Of a DNA stretch of 64,000 nt, positions 46,650 to 56,399 are shown piece after piece. The stretch's first letter is position 1. Every line of letters starts with the position of its first letter. The stretch comes from Lentinus brumalis (Eukaryota > Basidiomycota > Agaricomycetes > Polyporales > Polyporaceae). Location: assembly GCA_001792895.1 (NCBI GenBank), contig MARA01000013.1, forward strand, positions 992,001 through 1,056,000. The letters run 5' to 3'. A program made the position numbers and the translations under genes. A model generated the notes under the pieces. The model was not told where the DNA came from. It saw only the letters and a list, made by a program, of their open reading frames with translations, and did no database searches.

Positions 46650-46664
46650 CGGCCTTTCGGACCG
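46650..46664. promoter_or_regulatory. CGG-N9-CCG palindrome
   Basis: CGGCCTTTCGGACCG between module G copy 6 and module F copy 7. Identical to the element at 61936. Confidence 0.42.
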
Positions 46665-46669
46665 ATCCT

Positions 46670-48260
46670 CGCAACTCTCTCGCAGCTCCCAGTGCACTCG
46701 ACTGCTCCTCCCTCTCCAAGTGCATGTTGTTTCGAATTCGCTGCTTGTCGCGTCGACGCCTCGTCTGTGCGTCAACGGTCGCCCTCCGCCTCGGCTCAAC
46801 TCCACGCCGCGTCCTTCCAATGAACCCCGGTGGCCTCGTCCGCGTCGTATGCCGCGAGTCTTCTCCCTTGTAGTGCCGACTCTCTGTCGCTTGCGCGGTC
46901 TGTCCGCTGTCGTACCCATGGAGTGAGCCCTTCGCACGGACCATGCTGTGTGCTCCTCCCGCCCGTGCTCAGGTGAGTAGCTCTGAACAGACTCGTCAGC
47001 TTCGACTTGACGTTCTCACACACACGCACATTTGCGCATACAGTCGGCATACCTGCGCCGTCATTTCCTGGTTTGGGTCACACTGTGGTGAGTAGTTCTA
47101 TTTGATTTCTTCGCGTACTAACTCACCATGATGCTCCAGACCAGGTCGGTTGAGTGCCCCAGGATTGGGCCAGTCGGCTCCTTCGTCTCCAAGCACCCTC
47201 ACTACTTAGAGGTCTCGCGCCGCCTCTAAGTCGCCCGTGCACAAAACACGACTTTCATCCACGCGCGAAGTTCCTCGTATTCGCGGCCTGAAGCTCTAGT
47301 AACGCGATCTTGGTCCGCGAACGACGCCCTTGTGTCCTTCTCGGTGAGCCTCATTCATCCTTATAGATAGAAGTTAGCATTCATCATCTGCCCACTCCAG
47401 GACGAGCTTGTGTTCACGTTTCGTGAGCGCAGCATTGTTGCGAATCCACGCCAACGGTCAGGCAAGCCACGAGGTATGTAGTGGCGTGTCCCACCGTCGT
47501 TTCTCTGGGCTAACATTGGGACTCATTACAGGTATCACTGCATCGTATGGCGTATCACTCCCTGCCCTCATACCGCGGGCTAGCTGCTTTACCTCTTGAT
47601 ATCTCCCAATCACGGCGTGAGTGCAAGCTCTGACGTTTCCTGCGAACAGGTGCGTCAGTCTCCCTTGTCCCGCACCAGGCTCGTCGTGCTGTGCTGAGAG
47701 TCCGACTAGACCTCACCTTTGTGCCTCCTCGGCTCGAACTCGGAGTCGACAAGAGCAGCGCGGCACGTCACGACTACTGTCGTTGATACCACCCACTATC
47801 GTCGAGCTCACACCCACATCTGCGGGCTGCAGTATAATCAACGACACGACGATGCGGTCATGGAGTTCAACTGGGGTTACTATTAGCGTTCTCAACGCTC
47901 GTGGCGTCCGGCTCGACATGGGCTCGAGCGAGCTGGGAGTCCAGTTCGCTTGGAGGCTTTCTGCAGGTACGTCGCGGAACAGGGTTACAAATGTCCCGTC
48001 ATATTCATCTGTCTAGTGGTACTCGGGGCATGTCTCAACGCCACCTCGCGACACGGCTGGCTTGCATCCAGTAAGGTGAGCCCGGGAGCATGCGTTCATC
48101 ATCCTAGTCCCATCTCGGGCATTGTTACCGAGTCACATAGTGGAACCTATCCCTCCAGAGAAACATCCCGACAGCTGTACCTTCGACTACGTACCAGTCC
48201 ATGGAGAACCGAACCTGCGCGGAGCTGTCCATGTCTCGGCGGGACAGCCCGCATCTCTCC
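46670..48260 (+). pseudogene. Module F copy 7
   Basis: Plus-strand partner of module G copy 6. Shared intron borders: GCTCAGGTGAGTAGC (46968), the CATACAGTCGGCATACC acceptor (47038), the GTGGTGAGTAG donor (47088) and GCTTTCTGCAGGTACGTCGC (47960). One stretch reads LQYNQRHDDAVMEFNWG (near 47830), with the counterpart LQYIHRHDDADMAFNWS at 63.13 kb, so this piece was probably a true exon. Frames break elsewhere. Not recognised. Confidence 0.38.
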
Positions 48261-49640
48261 CTCGCTATGTAGTTATGGCGGCCCTCTGGTCACCCGTAAC
48301 TCCTCGACATGCATACGTTGAAGCAGTAGCATCGCGACAATGAATGGAGTTGCATTCGAGAACACGTTCAGCCACCCGGTACCGTATGTACTGGTATGCT
48401 GTAGCGCGAAGGTTCAAAACCGTGTTATATGTTTCGTCTGCGAGCGATGTACGCTTCATTCGCTTATCATAAATGTACTTTACTCTGGAGCCCGCGGTCG
48501 TCGAGCACTGCACGACGCCTCTACTATGGTCACAACTTCTAATCAAGGCGCTACATATATGTCCTCTATTGCACGCGCACTTCCCGCCGGGACCCAAAGA
48601 TGGCAACATGCTTCTGATTTGTGTCTGCCCGCCGACGCCCGAACGGCATGCGCAGTACGAGTCTGGGTAGGTAGCGCACAGTCCATGAAGTTCCTAAGAA
48701 CTCCTACGACACCTTAATGCAGAGTCAGCGACACGCACTGGTGCACAGTGCGTCCGACAGGACCGACACAAACCTTCTACACCAGCAGGGTTCCGGTTGG
48801 GAGACAGGACAGAATCGGTAATGGGTTCCTGCTGTCCAAGTCGACGAGCTGCGTCACGCCCTTCAGCTTGACATCCTTCAGTGTCCTGCGGGTTGGCAGG
48901 CAATATCGCAGCTGTGGGTACGGGTGGGCGATATGTCGGTATGCAATGTCAGAAGACTGTAGTCGGACGAGAATGAGGTGCGTGTGGTCAGAACCGAAGC
49001 AAGTTCATGATCGGGCGGGATAATAGCGAACTCACTGATGCGACATTGAGGACGTTGAGGTACTGTTGCAAGGAGTCAGAATCGTCTTGCAACATAATCA
49101 TGGTCATGTTCAACCGCTCGGCTCATCGAACGACAAGCCCTGAGGTTACCCAGCCACAGGGACACCAGTATGTCGTGTGGTCCTGCTACCCTCCGAATAG
49201 CCACTGACCCGAAACCACTGATCCCCGCAGCTGAGTCGTCCGAACCCCAAACGTCACGAATCCCGTACAACCCCGGATACATCATCCCCATGGACGGACA
49301 CAGACGACCTCACCCGATGCTGTTTCGGACCATATCCGCGCTGAGCCCGGGAGAGGTACATCTTGGAGTCGTGGACTCGTCTCGTCCTGTTTCCCGCGCT
49401 GACTCGTCCTACCATCATTGCTGCATCATGGAGAATCGTGTCAGCATGGTGCAAACATTTATGTCATGTCAGCCGGCGCAATATACTCACATAGATGTCG
49501 TGAGTTTCTGTGCGTCTGCGTCGGAGCTCCAGAACGACATCGACGTCCTTGAGTGGATGGGTCGGTCGGGGACTTTCGGCAAGAGGCCCGCAGGAACGAG
49601 GTTCATGGAGCTACGCCAGTGTCGCGCTCTCGCTAGTTGA
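48260..49640 (+). other. Module E copy 3
   Basis: The part 48260-48700 is nearly identical to the right end of the window. The following part aligns with 36.9-38.0 kb. Short frames only. No gene called. Confidence 0.35.
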
Positions 49641-50127
49641 GTTGTATGGTAGATGGCCGAGATGAGACTTGTTGAGGGAGCAGCAGAGACCGAATGGGTT
49701 TACAGTGATTAACAAGAGGGAAGTCTGCGAAGCAGGAGTGGAAGAGCTCTGCGCAAGTACATGCACAACCGGAGACGTCGAACCCGCCGCTGCTGTGTCC
49801 GGTTCCCGTTGTCGCCGACGGCGTATCTGTCGTGTCCATGTTCCAGGCGGGCAGGCGGGAGCAACAACTTCTTGAAGCGCGGTGCCAGAGTTGCGGCTTG
49901 CCCTGAACACTCCGCGGTCCTCGCCCGCGTCCGCGTCCAGAGTCGCGTCTATGCTTCTCATATTCCTCAATGACTAGAACACCCTCGACCTGGACTTGCG
50001 CGACTTCTTCGCGATCACTCAAAACTGGCAGCGAGGGGGATGCGGCTCCCTCAAAAGACGTCACCGGCAGAAGATGACGGCGAACGGGAGGGAGCTCAGC
50101 TTACGGAGGATGAGGACATTCTCAAGG
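49500..50127 (+). pseudogene. Module H copy 4
   Basis: Ends in a clean exon end encoding GEREGAQLTEDEDILK before GTGAGTAAC (50127). The matching exon end at 20.68 kb encodes ELDEDILK. Upstream the plus strand is open through GLARLLRDHSKLAARGMRLP. Best-preserved end of the H family, but the rest is not reconstructed. Confidence 0.38.
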
Positions 50128-50159
50128 TGAGTAACACGCGTATCGATGTATTGGCAGTA

Positions 50160-51250
50160 CTGGACGGCCTCATGGGGAGGTCGAACGCGCCCGGCCTTCA
50201 TTTGCGCATCAAGGACGTACGGGACGGTGGCATGGCTCGATGGATGCTGCTCGCGTTGAACGCGGCCCGCAGCCGATGTTCGTCTGGGTGCGCACCTCTA
50301 ACTCCCCAGCGGGACTCGCGTACTCCATTGAGCCCGTACCAGTGCAACATTTGCATGCTTGCGTGCATTCCTCTCACGCGCGTTGCTCCACAACGTCCGC
50401 GCAGGCAGCGCCGCTCTTCGCGCCTCCGTCTCCTCCGCCCTCGGTGACACCGCGGCTCTATTCGTGGGCCTTGTTATCCTAAGCCCCGCCCGTCCTATCC
50501 AGCCCTCTTATGAACCGCGGCGCGCACATTTCCGTCACGCACATCGTCATGCCCGCCCTCATACCTGCACACGGTGTCGCTCAGGCGCGACGCGTGCTCT
50601 CACTGGGGTCGCCTCTTGATGCATGAATGCTGAATATGCCGCAGTGCTCCTGACGTCTTGTCGGTTATGCGTCCCTGGGATGGCTCTTCCGGTTCGCTCA
50701 AATCCCTCGTATCTGCTCGCCAGTGTCGTTATTGTTGGTCAATCGTGAAGTGCAGTTCATCGTTACCCAGTCCTCATTGACAACCCCCCACCGTTTACAT
50801 ACGTCTCGACGCCTGTATGTCACACCTCAGTTGGCCCGCCGCGCGGCCCCCGTTGTTGTTGCTTCGGGTTAACAAGGGTGTCTTGTTTCCAGTACATACT
50901 ACGTCTCGCTGTTGTCTGCCACCTACACTCCAGATCTCTCTCGTTATGCGCCCATGCAGTTTAGCTCTATCGTAATACGCTACCCATATCCCTCGATCCC
51001 GCCGACTGCTCTTGTTCCGTTCCACTTCGTGTGTCATTTTTAGATGCTTTCGTGCAGCATATACGACGGTGTGATTTTGTTTGATGTTCCGGGATTGATT
51101 CCGTCTCGGAGGGCTCCTCTCGACTGTTGTCCTGCCACGCTTGCTACCTCCAAACCAGCTCAACAACCGGCACAGCATGCCTCCGAACATGCATCATCCG
51201 GTTCACCATCTCCAGTGCTGACATCTGTGTCGCAAGTGTTCTGAACACGC
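50160..51250 (+). other. Module I copy upstream of the second DUF6533 gene
   Basis: Matches 20.74-21.87 kb, including CTCCGCCCTCGGTGACACCG. No reliable protein. Confidence 0.35.
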
Positions 51251-51846
51251 GTTCAGCAGTCGTCCGAGGCGACGCGAGGCTGGGAAGATGTAACTCACCT
51301 CATCTTTCTGATGATCAGGGTCCTGAACAGTCTGTTGGGTTGTTGCTCATGATGTGCGCACGTGCATATCATTTAGTCGCACTGACAGTTGTACATAGCT
51401 CACTCTTCCATCCATCTAGTTGCGACGATGTCCGGTTCAGGATGTCAGATGGCAGCATGCTTGTTGAGACATCTATCTCCGTGGCACCTCATCCACTTGC
51501 CCTTCGGGTCTTCTCTCTGGCCGGCTGTGCCATTATGCCACTGCATTCTGCACAGTCGCAAAGTTCCTGCCGGTACCTGCACTCTTTCTTTGTTCCATCG
51601 TCATGGCTGACCATCCAAATCACCTTCAGGTTGATCCAGCAACACTATTTGATTGGCTAGATGGTCATTCAGCCGCGCAACACCGGTCCACGCAACTGCG
51701 ATGTGCGGCTGCCTGGAACTCGCACAGACTCTCTACCACATGGTGTGGTTAGGAGATTATCGGACATAGTGATTTCCAGGTGTGTACCTCAACGACCATC
51801 CGACGACAGGCATCCTATTAGATGGTGACCATACTGTCATGTGCAA

Positions 51847-51852
51847 TATAAG
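51847..51852 (+). promoter_or_regulatory. TATA-like box, second DUF6533 gene
   Basis: TATAAG 81 bp before the ATG at 51928, same spacing as the intact paralogue. Confidence 0.5.
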
Positions 51853-51927
51853 ACCTGGTTATGCCATGACTGTAGTCGCAATATTCCTTCACCCTCAGTG
51901 ACTTGAGGGTCCTCCTTCGACCTCACC

Positions 51928-53678
51928 ATGTCTTCCGACACTGATGATGCTGCTGCAACCGTGGCTCTATTTGACATTCTGTACGTCGCAGGTCTCTCAT
52001 CAATGATAAGGGTTGCTGACTCTGTCCAAAAGCTATACAGACAACTACTGCGTTATGGCAGCTGCAGGTGCGCTCACTCCATTTCAAGCTTGTTCATGTC
52101 ACCCTGACACTTTCTCTTGTCATAGTTCTCTTCATCTACAACACCTTCCTCACGATTGATCGAGAAGTGGCATACTTCTGGACTACAAAGCGCATCAGTG
52201 GAGCATCACTCTTGTTCTTTGCAAACAAGTGGATTTCCATGACACTCTATGTCATGGGGTTGGTCGTGTTTGCATCTTTCCCTTCTGATAAGGTAAGCAG
52301 TCTCAGTCCGAGACATGGCAAATCTGACTAGAATCAGAGGTTTGTGTGAAGCCTTGCAGAATTCAGATGACTGCATAATGGTTGTTGATGTCTGCAGCTG
52401 TTCCTTGTTTGCCATAGCCACACATGCAATGATAATACTGCAACTCATTCCCGGAGCAGGTCAGCCATGCTTCCAGTCATTGGTCATGGTATCTGATACA
52501 TGCAATCAGCCTTCTCTGCCCTCCGCGCATATGTGTTGAGCAGGAGCAAGCCCCTGGGAATAGTTGTTGCTGCTTTGTCTCTAGCACCAGTGGGTGCCAA
52601 TCTGGTGAGTAGATTGATGTTCTCGGAATCATATAGACTGTGCAGAATATTGATGGGCCATGATGCAGGTTGATTATGGCTATCAGTACTCTGGAGAGAA
52701 CTTCCCACCATTTGGATGCCTCGGAACAGACAACACAACTGCTGCACTTCAACTTAGGTTTGGCTTATTCAGTCTCATCACATACATTGGTACTGACTAT
52801 GTACAAGGCGTAGGTTGGCTAACAAGTATATGCAATGGCACACACTGATTTCCAGAACTGCACAGTCATAATTATCTCTCGAGTCCCCTCATCGCTGCTG
52901 ACATTATACTCATCTACATCACGTGGACAACTCTGAGAGGTTCTGCTGCCCTGACAGACATTCAAAAGTCAAAGAGGCTTACATTGTCAGATGTCCTCTT
53001 CCGTGGTGGTATGTCTCTCTAAGCATGTTCCTTTGGCTTACCATGCCTGAACTCACACACAGGAACCATATACTTTGTGTATGTTCTGTGCCAAAGGTCT
53101 CCAAAGTATCTGAGCAACTCATGGAGTTGAATGTGGGCATTAGCATCCTTTTCATCATGAATGTTCTCCATCTCATCTTTTCTGCCACTGCAGTAAGCAT
53201 CGACCTGTCTCACATCGTGTATCTGTGTGTTAGTGTTTATTGATACTTCCATAGGTGGCGAGTGAGGGCAGTGGCAACAATACAAGTCTGATCACTCAAT
53301 TCACTAGCCCGTATGTGTACACTTCACGCTGCTAACCATAGTATCCTGCATGCATTCACTCAAACGAAATCCATTTGCAGAATCACTGCAATCCTCATCT
53401 CACGCTTCCTCCTCGAACTTCAAGAAGCAAACCACACAGTCGTAAAGCTCGATGCTGATGATCCATTGCATTCCTCGAGGAACCCATGGGACAGCACACT
53501 GAGCTTCATCTCGTCCCTCGGAGGCTTCATCAATCCCAGTCGCTCAGCACAGTCTGATGATGACAGTGCTATTGAGTTGCAAGACCGGTCACCTTCAGAG
53601 GACCCAGGAGAGGAGGAGGGGGAGGTCCCGTCCGAGGTAGTGCCTGAGGCCACTGTGTCATCATCTTCCACCACGTAG
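51928..53678 (+). pseudogene. DUF6533 membrane protein, single-base frameshift
   Basis: Same eleven-exon layout as 22531-24285 with the ATG in the same context. Recognisable are YTDNYCVMAAA, FIYNTFLTIDREVAYFW, FFANKWISMTLYV, FSALRAYVLSRSKPL, FIMNVLHLIFSATAV and TAILISRFLLELQEAN. In exon 7 a run of five C in the intact copy is four here (52885-52888, CGAGTCCCCTC). Translation then shifts after SRVP and stops at 52934-52936, losing the last membrane segments and tail. Later exons stay clean, so the change is recent or an error in a homopolymer. The region is poor in CpG, like the intact paralogue and unlike the copy at the start of the window. Confidence 0.85.
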
Positions 53679-54083
53679 TATCTCACCATGGCAGATCTCG
53701 GTCTGGGATTTCCATAGATGCGTATCAGCAGTTTGGTCCATGATTCCTGTCCTTCTTTCAATCTCTGTGCAGTATTTCTTGGGTATTTATTCAGCTCTGC
53801 CAAGTGCAAAGCTCTCTGAGGGTCCTCATGTATCTATATGACAGTGTTTGTTCACTGCACTCCCGAGATTCCAGATGGATGCTCATGGATTTGCATTCAC
53901 TCCAAACAATCCCTCTTTAATCCCTCTTTCTTCAAGTTCACCCTCAAAGGAAGGATTTCTCTTCTGCTGATCAAGGGTCCTTGGAGGCACCAACAAAGCC
54001 TCCCTAGACCCAGGGGACTATACTCGTATTTCGACTGATTGCTCCAAGTCTAAGTAGTATCTACAGCACCTCAACAAGAACCT
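53679..54083. other. Conserved 3' flank, copy 2
   Basis: About 95% identical by eye to 24286-24694. Ends at the 5-bp target duplication of the outer LTR (GAACA, 54084-54088). Confidence 0.5.
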
Positions 54084-54088
54084 GAACA

Positions 54089-54195
54089 TGTTGTAAGTAA
54101 GCTGTGCGCCCATACGGCCCGACTAAGCGCTTTGGTACTGTACAGACCGGAGTCCGCCGAAACCTTATTTCGGCAGACATCTACAATACGCAGTG
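54089..54195 (+). mobile_element. Outer solo LTR, left part
   Basis: Begins TGTTGTAAG and continues at 55650-55728, ending TTTCAACA, 186 bp in total. Flanked by GAACA (54084-54088) and GATCA (55729-55733), a 5-bp target duplication with one change. The unduplicated locus at 24695-24704 reads GAACAGACTC, exactly the empty site. It shares CCTTATTTCGG and other strings with the inner LTR when that is read on the minus strand, so it is a related family in the opposite orientation. Split by the inner element. Confidence 0.85.
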
Positions 54196-54396
54196 TGTTG
54201 AAAACAGGCGAGCGCGAGTGGGGGCGACGACAAGCGAGGTGAGCGGGATACAACAACTTGGAGATTTGCACCACGTACGAGCACGTTGAGTAGACGCTAC
54301 CGAAATAAGGTTCTCGGCCTTGTCCGAGCTGTACAGAACCGGAGTCCGGCGGACCGCGCCTCCGTGCGACCAGTCCTGGGGTTACCACTTTCAACA
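54196..54396 (-). repeat. 3' LTR of the inner element
   Basis: 201 bp, ends form the TGTTGAAA/TTTCAACA inverted pair. Adjacent to target duplication CAGTG. Confidence 0.95.
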
Positions 54397-54419
54397 CGCT
54401 TAAGACCAGGACCATGTCT

Positions 54420-55226
54420 CTAAAAAAGACGTATAACCTCAGGGCCACCGCCAGAGTCGACCCTGGCAGTGCGCGCATGAATACGCCCCTCCGACCTATC
54501 GCCTGCATCTCCATCGTCTCCGCGAGTCTTCTTCGGCTTGGCAAATGACTTCGGAGTGGGGCACTCACAGATGTAGTGGCCAGCACCGCCGCACTGGTGG
54601 CAGGTGACCTCCAAGCGAGCGATGAACGCACTGAGCCCCGAGGTGTCCATGACGCTGGACTGGGTGCGCGCAAGCTGGGCCTCGAAGCCGGTGATCCGAG
54701 TCGTGACATCCTTGATTGTGAGCGAATCGAACGGGAGTGATTCGAGCTGGGTGAGGACGGGGGCGTACTGCGGGGGAAGACCCTCAGTGATGACGAGGAT
54801 CGTGTCAACGACCGTGGCAGGGCAGGGGGTGTGGGAGAGCTCGAGGGCTCGAGAGCGGACACGGCCGATCCAGCTGATGGCGGACTCGCCCTCGGTCTTG
54901 ACTATGCGAAGGAACGAGCGACGGAGGGAGAGAGCAGAGTTGACGGAGGAGGAACGATGTACCTGTGTGAGTCCTTCCCACATTCCGCGAGGGTTTTCCA
55001 TGCCCATGACGAAAGGGACTTGGGAGGGGTCAATCACGAGGATTATCTTCGACCTCGCTAACTCCCGCTTCTTCTGCAGCACCTGTACGCCCTTCGGACC
55101 CTTCGGGAAGAGCTCCTCGGTCGGCACCTCGGATACGGGCCAGACGACGTCATAGAGGTCAAGCGCGGTGAGGACGGCGGTCATCTGGATGCGCCAGATC
55201 TCGTAGTTGCCTTCAACCAGCCGCAT
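54420..55226 (-). CDS. Copia-type Gag (UBN2-like plus zinc knuckle)
   Basis: Structural protein of a Ty1/Copia-type retrotransposon that packages element RNA in virus-like particles. From the first in-frame ATG (55226) it has 268 codons. The frame stays open without an ATG to about 55424, so a non-ATG start is possible. It has the N-terminal Gag signature GNYEIWRIQMTAVLTALDL (about residues 6-25), a helical UBN2/retrotran_gag-like middle (WEGLTQVHRSSSVNSALSLR, ITEGLPPQYAPVLTQLES) and a CCHC zinc knuckle CHQCGGAGHYICEC (about 209-222). A basic/acidic tail follows. There is no stop or frameshift, unusual for a relic and consistent with trans-mobilisation. No pol domain is fused. Confidence 0.88.
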   Translation of the reverse strand: MRLVEGNYEIWRIQMTAVLTALDLYDVVWPVSEVPTEELFPKGPKGVQVLQKKRELARSKIILVIDPSQVPFVMGMENPRGMWEGLTQVHRSSSVNSALSLRRSFLRIVKTEGESAISWIGRVRSRALELSHTPCPATVVDTILVITEGLPPQYAPVLTQLESLPFDSLTIKDVTTRITGFEAQLARTQSSVMDTSGLSAFIARLEVTCHQCGGAGHYICECPTPKSFAKPKKTRGDDGDAGDRSEGRIHARTARVDSGGGPEVIRLF

Positions 55227-55428
55227 GACGCGGTGTTCGCTGGCGCTAGGCTTTTCGTCTATGTTGGAGGAGGGGGACAGATAGACGGGTGAAGGAGGAA
55301 TGGGGGACGGGTAGGGACAGGCGGCTAGATGTCGAGTAGCGCATAGTCGGACTGCGGTGGCTCGGGAGGCTTCCAACCGTTTGCGAGCGGTTGAGTGCGA
55401 GTGGCGAACGAGACAGAGCGAGCGTTAT

Positions 55429-55443
55429 GCAGGGCTCATAACC
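55429..55443 (-). other. Primer-binding site for initiator-Met tRNA fragment
   Basis: Read on the plus strand the 15 nt next to the 5' LTR are GCAGGGCTCATAACC. As I recall it, this equals the anticodon arm of eukaryotic initiator methionine tRNA (CAT anticodon). The minus strand is therefore complementary to the tRNA interior rather than its CCA end, as in Drosophila copia, which primes from a cleaved 5' tRNA half. Confidence 0.75.
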
Positions 55444-55644
55444 TGTTGAAAACAGGCAAGCATGAGCGGGGGCGACGACGAGCGAGGCGAGCGGGATACA
55501 ACAACTTGGAGATTTGCACCACGTACGAGCACATTGAGTAGACGCTACCGAAATAAGGCTCTCGGCCTTGTCCGAGCTGTACAGAACCGGAGTCCGGCGG
55601 ACCGCGCCTCCGTGCGACCGGTCCTGGGGTTACCACTTTCAACA
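55444..55644 (-). repeat. 5' LTR of the inner element
   Basis: 201 bp, about 95% identical to the 3' LTR by eye. Flanked on the right by target duplication CAGTG (55645-55649). Confidence 0.95.
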
Positions 55645-55649
55645 CAGTG

Positions 55650-55728
55650 TCCGTTTGTACTCCTTAGTCGTTGAATCTACCCGTCACTCGTCGTCACTCG
55701 CTCGTGTGCCCAGTTTCCTGTTTCAACA
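55650..55728 (+). mobile_element. Outer solo LTR, right part
   Basis: Continuation of the solo LTR started at 54089. Ends GTTTCAACA, then the GATCA target copy. Confidence 0.85.
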
Positions 55729-55733
55729 GATCA

Positions 55734-56365
55734 GACTCAGTGACTTCGAGGCCGCTTCGTCGCAGTGTCACCCTGCAGCGGGCGAGTAGTTACTCATGTA
55801 GGTGCTGCTGCTTATATGCACGCACTGGTAGCGAACAGTGCCACCATACCTGGGCCTCTTTGGTTACGCCGGCACAGCACCTTGGAGAAACGATGTACAT
55901 GGAATCCCCGGAGGATAGCACAGCAATATTGATTGAGGCTATAATGTGTCAGATGTACCACTTCCCGCCTGACACTGCTCCTGGTTGATTGCTTTTGAAA
56001 GCAGAACTCGTCCTAATCAAGGGCTGTAGCCAAGTGCGTGTGGTCCGAAGGTGAGTACCGGTGAGATCTGAGTTCTGTAATCACAGGTCTGTTCCTGCAT
56101 GCAGAACCGACCACGTTTTCCAGGCGCATTTCAGCCTCCAATCACATCGTACCGCTACACATCGGCATAAGACAACGCTGAACATGGTGGCCGAGGGAAT
56201 TGAGAATCGTGGAGTAAATGCGTCAGCTGTACTACTTGCGCTTCTCCTTTCAAGCCATACCTTAACCTCATCCACGGTGCCATATGTGCGCATCTTGCAT
56301 ACCATCAAGTAGCCCTACAGTGCCTCCATCCACAATGCAGCTCAGCGGACCCGTCCGTCACCTCC
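55734..56365 (+). other. Highly conserved block of unknown role, copy 2
   Basis: Counterpart of 24700-25330, with the same frame ending SPEDSTAILIEAIMCQMYHF and the same later frame (56061-56312). The nearly complete identity suggests recent gene conversion or strong constraint. Not recognised. Confidence 0.3.
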
Positions 56366-56399
56366 GCTGCCTTATCAGGTGAGAGACCCGGGCCATGAG

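Larger units (their letters stand above)
44650..49000. repeat. Segmental duplication E, copy 1
   Basis: Modules G, F and E in this order repeat at about 59715-64000, where the window ends. The tract around 48260-48700 is about 98% identical to 63538-63977, while the flanks are nearer 90% by eye. Confidence 0.8.
54196..55644 (-). mobile_element. Gag-only Copia-type LTR element (1449 bp)
   Basis: Bounded by two 201-bp LTRs (54196-54396 and 55444-55644) starting TGTTGAAA and ending TTTCAACA, and by a perfect 5-bp target duplication CAGTG (54191-54195 and 55645-55649). The 1047-bp body holds only a gag gene, with no protease, integrase or reverse transcriptase, so it must borrow enzymes from an autonomous element. 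The LTRs differ at about 9 of 201 sites by eye, indicating an insertion that is not brand new. The primer-binding site lies at 55429-55443. I could not find a clear polypurine tract beside 54397. This is the TR-GAG type of non-autonomous element. Confidence 0.92.

Noticed and set aside
54604..55155. Plus-strand 183-aa frame inside the LTR element
   Set aside because: It is the antisense of gag; the minus strand has the CCHC knuckle and Gag motifs.
55424..55445. tRNA gene (initiator-Met anticodon arm GCAGGGCTCATAACC)
   Set aside because: Only the anticodon arm matches and it abuts the LTR; there is no acceptor stem, D arm or T arm. It is the retrotransposon primer-binding site.
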